DNA of 64,000 nucleotides from Saprospiraceae bacterium (GCA_016714895.1 JADKBV010000004.1:310001-374000); one strand, 5' to 3'; shown: positions 1 to 9,245, counted from the first letter of the stretch. The notes: generated by a model not told the origin, from the letters alone. Program-made: numbers and translations.

Positions 1-1260
1 CAAGGTACATCTTATACAATAAGCACAAGTGGAGGTGGAATAACTGGATCTGGAAATAGTGGGACTATACCATTATGGAATGGAAGTAATTCGTTGACTA
101 ACTCTGTCATGAATCAAGAGTCAAACAAAATAAATATTAACAATCCAACAACTACTGGTGGTCGCCTTAATGTCAAAGGTGATAGCGGTGGGTTTGGAAT
201 TAGTGGAGAGTCTGATTTTGTTGGTGTTTTTGGTGTAGGAAACAGAGGTGTTTTCGGTCAATCAACCGGAACTTCAGGTCGGGGAGTCAGAGGCTTTTCT
301 GCGGATGGCGTAGGTGTTGAAGGTGAATCTCCATCCAATATTGGTGTACGTGGAGAATCAAATATTGGTACCGGAGTATATGGTGAATCATCCTCTTTCA
401 GAGGAGTTTGGGGAGAAAGTTCAAATGGACAAGGTGTGAGAGGTAACAGTGATACTAAAGAAGGAGTTGTAGGAGCATCAAACAGTGGGAGAGGGATGTG
501 GGCAACTTCAACTTCCGGAGATGGCATTGCCGCGAGTTCTGTTTCAGGTGATGGTGCTGATATTTCTTCTTCTACCGGAGTAGGATTGAGAGTGAGTTCT
601 ACTTCAGGGACAGGTATATTGATAGCTGTACCAACAAACACCCAATCAGCAATTCAAGCATTACAGGGAAATGTATTAATTGGAACAGGTAAACTAGGTG
701 TTGGTAACCTTACACCAACTTTTAGACTTCATCTTCCAAATACAAACACTGATGAAGGTGGCAGAGCCAGGGCAAATGCCTGGACAACCTATTCTGATAA
801 AAGAATTAAGTCTGAAGTAGAAACTATCCCTTATGGTCTGAAAGAAGTTTTGCTTTTAAGTCCTAAAACATATTTTCAGCATAACTCGGAATTTGAATCA
901 GGCAACCTTATTATTAACAAAAAAGGTGTCAATGACATAGGCTTTTTAGCACAAGAAGTTTTACATATCATTCCTGAGATTGTGTCCATACCACAAGATG
1001 AAAATAAAGACTTATGGGGATTAAATTATGAAAAATTGACACCTATTCTTGTAAAGGCAATTCAGGAACAACAAGAGATAATAGATAATCTTAAAAAACA
1101 AATGGAAGATATGAATAAGGTACAGGCAGATTTGATTTCTTTACAAAAAGAACAAAAATTATTAAAAGAAATTTATGATGCTCAAAATGTCTCCATAGAT
1201 AAGTTGTTGAAAGTGATTTCAGAACAATCTGTAATCAATGATTTAAGTGTTAAAAAATAA
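1..1260 (+). CDS. Surface/tail-fibre-like protein with C-terminal S74 chaperone domain (5' truncated)
   Basis: The frame is open to base 1 with no stop, so the gene starts outside the window; the internal TTG near base 94 is not a credible start. The visible ~420 residues begin with a long Gly/Ser-rich stretch of loose ten-residue repeats of the form G-V-x-G-E-S (about bases 200-600), as in beta-helical fibre proteins. The C-terminal part has SDKRIKSEV, NDIGFLAQEV and a Tyr-Glu-Lys-Leu motif followed by a coiled coil, which matches the intramolecular chaperone of endosialidase (peptidase S74) domain. In that family the domain trimerises the fibre and then usually cleaves itself off. Here the upstream part is probably a secreted or surface-exposed fibre. 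No phage genes surround it, so a cell-surface protein is more likely than a prophage tail fibre. Confidence 0.8.
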   Translation, partial: QGTSYTISTSGGGITGSGNSGTIPLWNGSNSLTNSVMNQESNKININNPTTTGGRLNVKGDSGGFGISGESDFVGVFGVGNRGVFGQSTGTSGRGVRGFSADGVGVEGESPSNIGVRGESNIGTGVYGESSSFRGVWGESSNGQGVRGNSDTKEGVVGASNSGRGMWATSTSGDGIAASSVSGDGADISSSTGVGLRVSSTSGTGILIAVPTNTQSAIQALQGNVLIGTGKLGVGNLTPTFRLHLPNTNTDEGGRARANAWTTYSDKRIKSEVETIPYGLKEVLLLSPKTYFQHNSEFESGNLIINKKGVNDIGFLAQEVLHIIPEIVSIPQDENKDLWGLNYEKLTPILVKAIQEQQEIIDNLKKQMEDMNKVQADLISLQKEQKLLKEIYDAQNVSIDKLLKVISEQSVINDLSVKK

Positions 1261-1357
1261 ATATTATCCTTTGAGAAAATTGGTTTAATTAAGAATATTT
1301 TATGGATGTTTTAAAAACATAGCCGTAGTCTGCCTGTTTGGTAGTCAAAATACCATT

Positions 1358-2341
1358 ATGCTTACCTGGCTTGATATACTCAGATTTGCGACAGCGGGCA
1401 ATCCGTCTCCTGACCAAAAAGTCAAAAAATCGGATGATGAATGGAGAGAAATACTCTCTGAAGATCAATATTACGTCACCCGCAAAAAAGGAACGGAAAG
1501 ACCTTTCAGTTCTGACATGTGTGAGTCATTTGAGCCCGGAAAATATGCATGTTTATGTTGTAAAACCCCGCTTTTTGACAGTACCCAAAAATTTGACAGC
1601 GGTACCGGATGGCCAAGTTTTACACAACCGATCAAACCCAATGCGGTCTCCTATTACAAAGATCATTCTCATGGTATGTACCGCATTGAAGCTTTGTGCA
1701 ATGCCTGTGGCGCTCATCTCGGACATGTGTTTCAGGACGGACCCAAACCCGGAGGTCTAAGGTATTGTATCAACGCCGAATCGCTTGAAAAAATTAAATC
1801 AAATGATCATCCGGAGACGGACACCATTGTGTTTGGAGGTGGTTGTTTTTGGTGTACGGAAGCCATCTTTCAAAAGTTGAAAGGTGTCCATAAGGTTGTC
1901 AGTGGTTATAGTGGGGGAAAAATCAAAAATCCTACCTATCATGAAGTTACCAGCGGCCTGACCGGACATGCCGAAGTGGTAGAAATCACTTATGATCCAA
2001 ACATCATTTCTTTTGAAGATTTATTGCGCATCCACATGACCACCCATGATCCGACGACCTTAAACCGTCAGGGTGCAGACAGAGGAACCCAATACCGCAG
2101 TGTAATATTTTACAGATCCGAAAAAGAAAAATCAATTATAGAAAACGTTACGGCTGAGGTTTCGCCTTATTTTGAAAATCCAATCGTCACAGAAGTGGTA
2201 CCCTTTGAATATTTTTACAAAGCAGAAGATTACCACCAGAATTATTTTGAACTCAATAAAAATAAAAATCCTTATTGCAGTGTTGTCATCGAACCCAAAC
2301 TCAAAAAATTCAGGGAGCTGTATCAGGAAAAGATGGTGTGA
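1358..2341 (+). CDS. msrBA: Bifunctional peptide methionine sulfoxide reductase MsrB-MsrA
   Basis: This 327-residue fusion reduces both epimers of methionine sulfoxide. The N-terminal ~140 residues are MsrB: two CxxC zinc pairs (CLCC and CNAC), the GTGWPSF signature and the catalytic cysteine in RYCIN. From about residue 150 comes MsrA with the GGGCFWCTE active site and the conserved GHAEVVEI and DPTTLNRQGAD segments. The order B then A is the reverse of the A-B order in Neisseria PilB. There is no signal peptide, so it is probably cytoplasmic. The start at 1358 gives an N-terminus (LTWLDILRFA...GNPSPD) of the kind this family usually has just before the MsrB domain. It stands alone between the S74 gene and a convergent gene. 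Confidence 0.95.
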   Translation: MLTWLDILRFATAGNPSPDQKVKKSDDEWREILSEDQYYVTRKKGTERPFSSDMCESFEPGKYACLCCKTPLFDSTQKFDSGTGWPSFTQPIKPNAVSYYKDHSHGMYRIEALCNACGAHLGHVFQDGPKPGGLRYCINAESLEKIKSNDHPETDTIVFGGGCFWCTEAIFQKLKGVHKVVSGYSGGKIKNPTYHEVTSGLTGHAEVVEITYDPNIISFEDLLRIHMTTHDPTTLNRQGADRGTQYRSVIFYRSEKEKSIIENVTAEVSPYFENPIVTEVVPFEYFYKAEDYHQNYFELNKNKNPYCSVVIEPKLKKFRELYQEKMV

Positions 2342-2505
2342 TGTGCGATTGAAAAAAAGTGATAAAAATATGAACTATGGCTGTTTCAAATTTTTAGACC
2401 CTGCAACTACAAGTATCGTTTTTGGGTAATTTAATTTATTAAATACCCTTCAAACTGCTTTTACACATCTTAGTACTCAGAACGCTCATCTTCCCAACTT
2501 CCTGT

Positions 2506-4101
2506 TTACTCCACCACCAAAACCGGTAAGGTTACCACATCGTTTTTGGTAACTATTTTGACAAAATATTTGCCCTTGACAGCTTTAGAGGTTTCAACAT
2601 GGACGATATGGTCTCCTTCAGAAAAATATTCATTCCTGAACAGGGTTCTCACCATTTGGCCGGCTTCGTTGTATATTTCCATGGACACGGTTGTTCCACT
2701 TTGTAGTTGAAACTGAACATGAGCCGGATAGGTCTGTTGGACGGAGATGGGATTTGGATAAATTTTTGCCTTGATTTCTGAACTTTCAAAATCATACACA
2801 CTACTGGTATTATCCTCAAAGACGACGTTTTCATCACCGGATTTATAAGGAACATACAACAAAGGTAAATAATACATCTCATCTCTGGTGCCTTCTCCCC
2901 AGGTCACAAACCTTGGCGGATTGCTCGGATTAGCCGGATTGTTAGCAGTATTGTCATATTTGGCAAATGCCCGGATACGGCTTCCTTTTTTAGCGATTTT
3001 GTAGCGATCAAAATAATATCCTCCCTGCCAATTGAAATCCCAGTCGTTGATTTTGATCAGGTTGGTCTTGCTGCCATCCGTATTTTCAATATACACTTCC
3101 CAATTTTTGCCCAGATAGTGCATGTGCGGAAAAATACCTACCAGACTGACATCAAAAGGTACAGTATACACACCTTCAAAGGTTTTGATTTGGCCTGGCA
3201 TCAGAAAAAAACTGTTGGTACCACCTGTGAGATTAAACGGCAACATGATGTAATCTCTCACCGTCCTGTCGATAAACTCTGAATCTTCAGCAAAAAAGAT
3301 ATTAACCGTAGAAGAATCAGTTTCGTCCACACTCCACGGAGCATAGTGCATCTGAATTACCAGATCGCTTCCTGCAGCCATGTCCATAGCGATTCCATCA
3401 GGAAATCTCCTCGGTTTCTGTCCTGGAACGTATCCCGGATATTGGTCTCTGTTGATGACTTCAAACACGTCAAAGTCAGGATTTTCATCAGCACTGAATC
3501 CATACTCCGGTGTCTGATCGTCATATTGTTTCGCTTTGCCGGAAACATCCGAAAAAAACAAAGCATGGTGGACAATTTTAGTATTTCCCGGTCTGAGTTC
3601 TATGGCTTTGATTTTTTTATTCTGGGTCAACCCTGACGGCAACACAAAATACCTGTATTCATCCGTCCCGGTGCCTTTATGGGTATAACTCCTGTCAAAA
3701 GTCAACACCAGATCGGGCTCTCCCAACAAAGAATTTTCAGGAAAATCCGGAAAAGCCGGTTCATCGGCAGGATTGCCCATCGGTGTGCCGGCTTCGACCC
3801 AATCAGCTATCGTTTTGATTTGTGTGTCGGTCAGATAGTTTTCGTCCATAAACCTGCTATACGTCGGATCAGCTTTCCACGGTGGCATAATTTTATTTTG
3901 CGTGACATACCGTATACTGGTCGCCCAGTTGGATACTTCCTGATAATTGGTCAGTGAAAACGGTCCTATCTCACCCGGTCGGTGACACGAACTACAATGT
4001 TTGTATATAATCGGAGCAACATCCTTTGTATACGTTGGCTGAGCAAAAGATTTGAATTGCCATGCTGACAAAAGGAAAAGAGTAAATATTATTTTATACA
4101 T
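2506..4101 (-). CDS. Secreted cytochrome c / copper monooxygenase-like protein with T9SS sorting domain
   Basis: The 531-residue protein has an N-terminal signal peptide ending near FAQ. A cytochrome c-like domain follows, with one heme site (CSSCH, about residue 36) and a later MPPW methionine region. The middle resembles the copper type II, ascorbate-dependent monooxygenase (PHM/DBM) fold: an HHALFF motif, IQMHYAP and HMHYLG supply the histidines expected for the two copper sites. The last ~80 residues start with YPNPIS and form a type A T9SS sorting domain, so the protein should be exported and perhaps surface-anchored. It begins 3 bases after the stop of the redoxin gene upstream, so the two form an operon. 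The substrate is unknown. Heme and copper binding are inferred from motifs. Confidence 0.8.
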   Translation of the reverse strand: MYKIIFTLFLLSAWQFKSFAQPTYTKDVAPIIYKHCSSCHRPGEIGPFSLTNYQEVSNWATSIRYVTQNKIMPPWKADPTYSRFMDENYLTDTQIKTIADWVEAGTPMGNPADEPAFPDFPENSLLGEPDLVLTFDRSYTHKGTGTDEYRYFVLPSGLTQNKKIKAIELRPGNTKIVHHALFFSDVSGKAKQYDDQTPEYGFSADENPDFDVFEVINRDQYPGYVPGQKPRRFPDGIAMDMAAGSDLVIQMHYAPWSVDETDSSTVNIFFAEDSEFIDRTVRDYIMLPFNLTGGTNSFFLMPGQIKTFEGVYTVPFDVSLVGIFPHMHYLGKNWEVYIENTDGSKTNLIKINDWDFNWQGGYYFDRYKIAKKGSRIRAFAKYDNTANNPANPSNPPRFVTWGEGTRDEMYYLPLLYVPYKSGDENVVFEDNTSSVYDFESSEIKAKIYPNPISVQQTYPAHVQFQLQSGTTVSMEIYNEAGQMVRTLFRNEYFSEGDHIVHVETSKAVKGKYFVKIVTKNDVVTLPVLVVE

Positions 4102-4104
4102 CTT

Positions 4105-4650
4105 TCAAAATGGATTTTCTGAATAATTGATGAAACAACCGATAGGTTGTGTTTCCAAAACTGTATGAGTTATGCCGGATTGAATGGCAAATATAACATC
4201 TTTCAGGTAGTTATGGGTGATGGACGACCGTCTTTTTCCGGGAGCGTAAAACCGATTGTTGACCGCACCCCGATATATCACTTCTTTTGTACTTTCATTA
4301 TATACGACACACTCAGGCAAGATGGTGGCTTTAAATTGTTTTGCAACGGTTTTCTGATGATCTGTTTGAATCGGATATTTTACTTTATACTTTTTTCTGA
4401 ATTTTTCCATTCCTTGTTCTGTAGTCGAATGATTGGGAAAATATCCTATAAAACCAATTCCGGATTCTTTGGCACGTTCGTATATTTTATTGAGTTCCGG
4501 AGCTTCTTCCTGACAGATCCTGCATTCATCCAACAAAAACACATAGACTGTAAAACTGTCTTTTGACTGAGCGTACACATGATCCGGCAAAAACAGCATC
4601 ACAAACAAAAGTAAATATAAAAAAACCTTAATTGATTTTTTTCGGATCAT
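4105..4650 (-). CDS. Secreted redoxin (AhpC/TSA-thioredoxin fold), partner of the cytochrome c protein
   Basis: This is a 181-residue protein with an N-terminal signal peptide (LFLPDHVYAQ) and a thioredoxin-like fold carrying a CRIC redox motif near residue 40. The later FKATILPECVVYN segment supplies the cis-proline region, and the C-terminus has a Gln-Pro-Ile-Gly-Cys motif. Redoxins ending in an xPxGC motif are known beside, or fused to, cytochrome c plus PHM-like proteins, which is the arrangement here. It probably works in the periplasm or outside the cell in thiol-disulfide or peroxide chemistry, possibly maturing or reducing its neighbour. It is the first gene of the pair; a perfect 12-bp palindrome lies 42 bases upstream of its start. 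Confidence 0.75.
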   Translation of the reverse strand: MIRKKSIKVFLYLLLFVMLFLPDHVYAQSKDSFTVYVFLLDECRICQEEAPELNKIYERAKESGIGFIGYFPNHSTTEQGMEKFRKKYKVKYPIQTDHQKTVAKQFKATILPECVVYNESTKEVIYRGAVNNRFYAPGKRRSSITHNYLKDVIFAIQSGITHTVLETQPIGCFINYSENPF

Positions 4651-4820
4651 GAATGGAAGGAATTGTCTGATACCATAAAAATTTTGGGATATAGGTTAAC
4701 CTAATAACGCAAAATTGACGATTTTGTACTCAATTTTCCATAAAAAAGTGTGGTAACATATATGATTCCACCCTTTTATAAAAATAAAAATAAATTCTTG
4801 TTCTTGAAAGCGGCAGTTTT

Positions 4821-5801
4821 TTAGCCCAACATCAAATATTCGAGGGTTTTTTTGATATCATTAGCCTCAACGGTACCTGTTTGTTGAGGAGCACGCAACC
4901 AGTCAAAAAAGACCTGTTTGGTCTTTTCATTTAAAGCTGACAAACGCGCCACTCCTTTTTTTTCAAGGGCTGCGGTATTACATTGTTGTTCGTATTGACC
5001 GTTGATCGGAATAACCATTATTTTTTTTCTGAGAAAAAGAGCCTCAGCCGGTGTTTCAAAACCTCCTCCTGTCAAAAGTGCGTGACAATGGATCAGACTT
5101 TCATTAAAATATTGCTGACTCACCGGAAAAAAAGTAATATTTCCCTCGTCATAAGGATGCGTTATTCCGGGTAAAAACCAATGTACCCTGACCGGACTGA
5201 TTTCATTGAATATTTTTTTTACACAATCATAATCATAGGCCGGAAGATAAACTGTGACATGTCCCTGGTCTTTAGGGGTTGCCGTCAAAAACTCTTTTTT
5301 AATAATGGGCGGAAATACAAAAGAATCATAAGATTCAAAATGCAAGCCAACGTATTTCGTAGCCGGGGCATAATGTTTTAATAAAAACTCACCGATAAAA
5401 CTTTTTTTGTCCGGTCGCGGTGTATTTTTACTCATAAAACTGGCCTGATGACCAAACTGAACGGAAGGTACTTTTTTTATTCGGCAAGCTCTTGCTGTAA
5501 TATGCTCAAAATCATTGATGATTACATCATACTTTTCTACCGGAAGATCTCTGGCTTCTTTCAATACCCTCATATACCTTATGGATTTGATGGTTTTCCA
5601 ATAATCGAGATCACCACATTCCGAATAAAACAAACTAAGTCCATCACTTCGGTATTTGACCGGGAGTTCGTAAGGAAGACTGGCATTCGAACCACTCAAA
5701 AAAATATCCACTTCACCTATTTCTCTCAGATAAGGCAACAATTGATGTGCCCGGCTTATATGACCATTTCCGGTGGCCTGTACGGCATAAAATATTTTCA
5801 T
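4821..5801 (-). CDS. GT-B fold glycosyltransferase (MJ1255/VC2487-like)
   Basis: The 326-residue protein starts with a Gly-rich loop, ATGNGHISRAHQL, typical of UDP-sugar transferases of the MurG-like GT-B fold. The C-terminal half has LLTGGGFETPAEAL and PINGQYEQQCN, the expected nucleotide-sugar site. It best fits the small MJ1255/VC2487 family of predicted glycosyltransferases. There is no signal peptide, so it is cytosolic or membrane-peripheral. Its ATG overlaps the stop of the LpxH-like gene by 4 bases (ATGA), which implies coupled translation and a shared role in the envelope, perhaps glycolipid or lipid A modification. The acceptor and donor sugars cannot be read from the sequence. Confidence 0.75.
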   Translation of the reverse strand: MKIFYAVQATGNGHISRAHQLLPYLREIGEVDIFLSGSNASLPYELPVKYRSDGLSLFYSECGDLDYWKTIKSIRYMRVLKEARDLPVEKYDVIINDFEHITARACRIKKVPSVQFGHQASFMSKNTPRPDKKSFIGEFLLKHYAPATKYVGLHFESYDSFVFPPIIKKEFLTATPKDQGHVTVYLPAYDYDCVKKIFNEISPVRVHWFLPGITHPYDEGNITFFPVSQQYFNESLIHCHALLTGGGFETPAEALFLRKKIMVIPINGQYEQQCNTAALEKKGVARLSALNEKTKQVFFDWLRAPQQTGTVEANDIKKTLEYLMLG

Positions 5802-6673
5802 ATAGCGGTCTTAGTCTGAGGCATCATTTTGTCCTCCACACCATTTTTGAAAATGAAATCAAAAACTTCCGTTTCCGCTTCTTTTTCCCAATCTTCTTCC
5901 CATTCGCTGTGGACAGCTGTCCGGGGAGTTTTAACAGGTTCAAAATGAAGACGCCATTCTCCCTGATTATACTCAAGAGCAGAACAATTTTCCACCCAAT
6001 CACCGGAGTTGAGGTACAATATACTTTCCCTCTCATGAGATAATATTTTGATTTGCGGCTGATGGATGTGTCCGCAGATAACCACGTGATAATTCTGATC
6101 AATGGCCAATGCTGCCGCCGTTTGTTCAAAGTCATTAATCCACTTTACGGCACGCTTGACACCGTTTTTGATTCTCTTAGAAAAACTGACTTTTTCCCGT
6201 CCGAATCTTTCCAAAACATGGTTGGTAAATCGATTCATCAGGATTAGTATATCATAACCTTTGCCGCCTAATTTTGCCAGAATTCTGGCCCATCCTCTTG
6301 TTGTTGCGTCAAAAATATCCCCATGAAATATCCAGGTCTTTTTCCCGTCCAGATTGAGCACAAGTTTGTCGTCAAGTATCAGATTTCCGATACAAACAGA
6401 AGAAAATCTCCTCAATGCATCATCGTGATTTCCGGTGATGTAGTAGGTTTTGGTACCGTTTTCCGTCATTTTTAATATCTGCCTGATGACCTGAAGATGA
6501 CTTTTGGGAAAATAGGATTTTTTAAAATTCCACAAATCCACAATATCTCCGTTTAAAACCAAAATTTCCGGCTCAACGCTTTTGAGATATCTCAATAAAC
6601 AATCCGCATGACACCCGTACGTACCCAAATGTATGTCGCTTATAACGACCACCTCAACTTTTCTTTTTGGCAT
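5798..6673 (-). CDS. LpxH-like UDP-2,3-diacylglucosamine diphosphatase (metallophosphoesterase)
   Basis: All five blocks of a calcineurin-like phosphoesterase are present: SDIHLG, NGDIVDLW, TGNHDD, FHGD and CGHIHQP. The order and a length of about 291 residues fit the UDP-2,3-diacylglucosamine hydrolase family that makes lipid X for lipid A. The ATG at 6673 (MPKRKVEVV) directly precedes the first motif; the longer reading begins with TTG. It is the first gene of a two-gene operon with the glycosyltransferase. Many Bacteroidota carry several LpxH paralogues, so whether this one is the essential lipid A enzyme or a related phosphodiesterase remains open. Confidence 0.8.
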   Translation of the reverse strand: MPKRKVEVVVISDIHLGTYGCHADCLLRYLKSVEPEILVLNGDIVDLWNFKKSYFPKSHLQVIRQILKMTENGTKTYYITGNHDDALRRFSSVCIGNLILDDKLVLNLDGKKTWIFHGDIFDATTRGWARILAKLGGKGYDILILMNRFTNHVLERFGREKVSFSKRIKNGVKRAVKWINDFEQTAAALAIDQNYHVVICGHIHQPQIKILSHERESILYLNSGDWVENCSALEYNQGEWRLHFEPVKTPRTAVHSEWEEDWEKEAETEVFDFIFKNGVEDKMMPQTKTAI

Positions 6674-6854
6674 ATTATGTCCAATATTTATATCAGACAA
6701 AGTTCCGCTTTACATGTTAAGGAAATGTGATTTCAAAAATAAGTTAATGTAAATTATTGAACTTTTTCACCTAAAACAATTGATATTCTGAATTTTACAC
6801 AGAAGTTTAATTTCTAATGTTATGTAAATTCAAAATTATGTATTTCTGTAAAAT

Positions 6855-7922
6855 TTACGTTGTTTCTTCAAACTCAACCGTTTTTGCCGGATCATTGGCG
6901 TCAAACTTTCCAAACTCACTGATATAAACACTGACCAGCATAAAAAACACCGACAGCAATAACGGGCCGAATATAACACCCATAAATCCAAATAAACTTA
7001 CGCCCATAAATACACCCAGCAAAGTCACCAAAGGGTGAACGTCTGCCAGTTTTTTCTGTACCATCAACCTGGCAATGTTGTCTACTGATCCGATTACAAT
7101 AAATCCCCACAAACCTACACCAACGCCTGAAAATACACCATGATTACTGTATTGAAATATAGCCAGTGGCAAATAAACCAACATCGTACCCAAAATAGGA
7201 ATAACAGAAGAAATGGCTGTAAGCAATCCCATCAATAAAAATTCTTTAACACCAAAAATAGAATACCCAATCACAGCAACCAATCCCTGTAAAACAGCAA
7301 CAATCGGAATGCCCAAAGCATTACTGTATACCAGGTTACGGATTTCGGATATAACTTTTTTAGTATTCGCAGTTTTGAGTGGCAATGTCTTTTTTAGCCA
7401 CAACTCAACATCTTTGGTTTGTACCAGCATAAAATAAAGCACCAGATACATCAAAACAATATTTCCTATGGTTGACATCGTATTCCCTAATGTTTTTTGC
7501 GAAAATGGTAAGATTTGTTCCGTTATTTTACCCACATTTTCTGCATTAAAAACATCAACACCAAAACTGGTCAATAAAAAGTCATGAACATCTTCCAACG
7601 CATTTTTTAGAAGGGACGGATCTTTTATTACCGGAGTCAACATCTCTACACCAACACTGGTCAGATAGGCCAGTGGAATAATCATAATGATAAATGATGC
7701 CAGCATAAGTACCAATGTTGCTGTCCATCCACGCCAGCTGTACTTTATCGTAAGGATTTTTTTTGGATATAATAATATTACATACAAAGTCACCGCCCCA
7801 AGAAATGCTCCAAGCATAAAATACAATTCCCTGAGGATAATCAGCCCTATAAATATCAATAAAGCCAGAAAAAATATCTGCCTTATAGTATTTGGATGTA
7901 TTTGGGTAGTAAGTCTGGGCAT
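6855..7922 (-). CDS. AI-2E family transporter (PerM/YdiK-like permease)
   Basis: This is a hydrophobic protein of about 355 residues with the usual pattern of the AI-2E/PF01594 family: two N-terminal membrane helices, a helix, a soluble segment, then a group of helices with GLLTAISSVIPILGTMLVYLP and a Gly/Pro-rich last pair (GVFMGVSLFGFMGVIFGPLL). Members include TqsA (autoinducer-2 export) and Na+/H+ antiporters, so the family name does not fix a substrate. The ATG at 7922 (MPRLTTQ) is preferred to the TTG 13 codons upstream. It stands alone; the 319-base gap upstream contains the 8061-8150 repeat. Confidence 0.85.
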   Translation of the reverse strand: MPRLTTQIHPNTIRQIFFLALLIFIGLIILRELYFMLGAFLGAVTLYVILLYPKKILTIKYSWRGWTATLVLMLASFIIMIIPLAYLTSVGVEMLTPVIKDPSLLKNALEDVHDFLLTSFGVDVFNAENVGKITEQILPFSQKTLGNTMSTIGNIVLMYLVLYFMLVQTKDVELWLKKTLPLKTANTKKVISEIRNLVYSNALGIPIVAVLQGLVAVIGYSIFGVKEFLLMGLLTAISSVIPILGTMLVYLPLAIFQYSNHGVFSGVGVGLWGFIVIGSVDNIARLMVQKKLADVHPLVTLLGVFMGVSLFGFMGVIFGPLLLSVFFMLVSVYISEFGKFDANDPAKTVEFEETT

Positions 7923-8060
7923 ATGATTCTTTTGAATGTCGTAATAAAAATATAAATGCAAAAAAAGTAAATTTACCGGATCATGCCCTGTTTTTAGTTG
8001 TATTTTCGATAAACAACATAAAATGTTAAGTTTTAAGGACTATAAAGGGTATACAAATAA

Positions 8061-8150
8061 GGGCGATCCCTTTCAGGTCGGGCTGTCCGCTTTACTCCTC
8101 TCCGCTTCACTCCGTTCGTGCCCGCTACCATCCCTATCGCATTTCGTTTG
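8061..8150. repeat. GC-rich intergenic repeat-like element
   Basis: A block of about 90 bases is much richer in G+C than the surrounding AT-rich spacer. It contains two near-identical 13-mers, TCCGCTTTACTCC (8086-8098) and TCCGCTTCACTCC (8101-8113), and short inverted ends (GGGCGAT against ATCGC). It lies just past the 3' end of the EamA gene, on that gene's transcribed strand. Sequences of this look occur between genes in other Bacteroidota, which suggests a dispersed extragenic element; only one copy is visible here. The rest of the 7923-8241 gap shows no gene. Confidence 0.45.
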
Positions 8151-8241
8151 TCCGTCTTCCTGATGTCTTCCAAAAAACCATAACAATAATCGGTAAAATG
8201 ATCCAAAAAACGGAATCCGAAACAAAATACCTCTTTTTTGA

Positions 8242-9228
8242 TTATCGGATGGATTTATTTTTATCCATATAGCTCGTATTCACCAGATATACTCCGGTCA
8301 GAGTGATTAGACAACCGACAACAATATACAATCCGATTTTTTCTCCCAATACGATTCCTCCGGTTATCATAGCCACCAATGGATTAATATAAGCATATAC
8401 AGCTGTCTGCTCAGTGGGGAGATGCTGCAGCGCATATAAATAGGAAACAAAACCTATCATTGAACCAAAAATAACAAGATACAATATCGAAAACCATCCT
8501 TCAAAGGGTATTAGCCGCCAATCAACAGTATTCGGGTCAAACCAGGTAACAACAAACAGAATTAATCCCGAAATGGTCAATTGAAAACCCAAACCAAAAT
8601 AAGGGTTAAAGATTTTAGCATGTTTTTTTGTGTACATCGTCCCGATAGCCCAGGTAAGGGTGGATATCAATGACAAAAATATGCCGAATCTGAAGTCCGG
8701 ATTGACAAAATCAGCCAAATGGTTGTAAAATATGATACAAATACCCGCAAATCCTGCTATCAATCCCGATATGGACCTGAGTGGTGGTCTGGTCTTATCG
8801 ACAATAAGTCCGATCAAAACTATCCATAAAGGAAAAATAGCACCTATGATTGACCCCAGTCCGGCAGAAATGTAAGTTACACCCCAGGTACTCAATCCAT
8901 TGCTCAGTACAAAATTAAGTATGGCAAGTACCACCAGTATTCCCAGATCCTTTTTTTTGGGAAGAGGATATTTTTTTATCAGAAAAAATAATAAAAATGC
9001 GGTCCCTGCTATCAATTGTCTGTAAGCTGCCAGCTGCAATCCGGGTAAATATGTTACCCCGTATTTTGAAACAACCCAGGTTGTTCCCCACAAAATACTG
9101 ACGATGGCCAATGCCAGAATAGCCTTAAAATAAGTACCTTTTTCTCTGAGTTTTTTCGGATTAAAAATCAGGATACCATTCAATGTATCAGATGGTAACC
9201 ACGATTTCCACTTTTTTAATCTGTTCAA
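8242..9228 (-). CDS. EamA/DMT family transporter
   Basis: The 328-residue protein contains two repeated EamA units of about five membrane helices each. The first opens with VSILWGTTWVVSKYG, the second with LISTLTWAIGTMYTKK, and the C-terminus has YAYINPLVAMITGGIVLGE, a typical second-unit motif. The family exports amino acids or other metabolites; the substrate is unknown. The only upstream start in frame is the TTG at 9228, and no ATG occurs before the first helix. A TAGTTTTG match to the -7 promoter consensus sits at 9246-9253, giving a leader of about 12 bases. A terminator at 9299-9339 separates it from the operon upstream. Confidence 0.85.
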   Translation of the reverse strand: MNRLKKWKSWLPSDTLNGILIFNPKKLREKGTYFKAILALAIVSILWGTTWVVSKYGVTYLPGLQLAAYRQLIAGTAFLLFFLIKKYPLPKKKDLGILVVLAILNFVLSNGLSTWGVTYISAGLGSIIGAIFPLWIVLIGLIVDKTRPPLRSISGLIAGFAGICIIFYNHLADFVNPDFRFGIFLSLISTLTWAIGTMYTKKHAKIFNPYFGLGFQLTISGLILFVVTWFDPNTVDWRLIPFEGWFSILYLVIFGSMIGFVSYLYALQHLPTEQTAVYAYINPLVAMITGGIVLGEKIGLYIVVGCLITLTGVYLVNTSYMDKNKSIR

Positions 9229-9245
9229 AAAAAATTATTGAGTTG

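Noticed and set aside
258..641. Proline-rich open frame on the minus strand within the S74 gene
   Set aside because: It is the antisense reading of Gly/Ser-rich repeats; the plus frame has clear domains.
1302..1360. A possible frameshifted signal peptide upstream of MsrBA (ATG at 1302, then a run of five A)
   Set aside because: The protein from 1358 already has the N-terminus typical of the family, so no extra exon-like start is needed.
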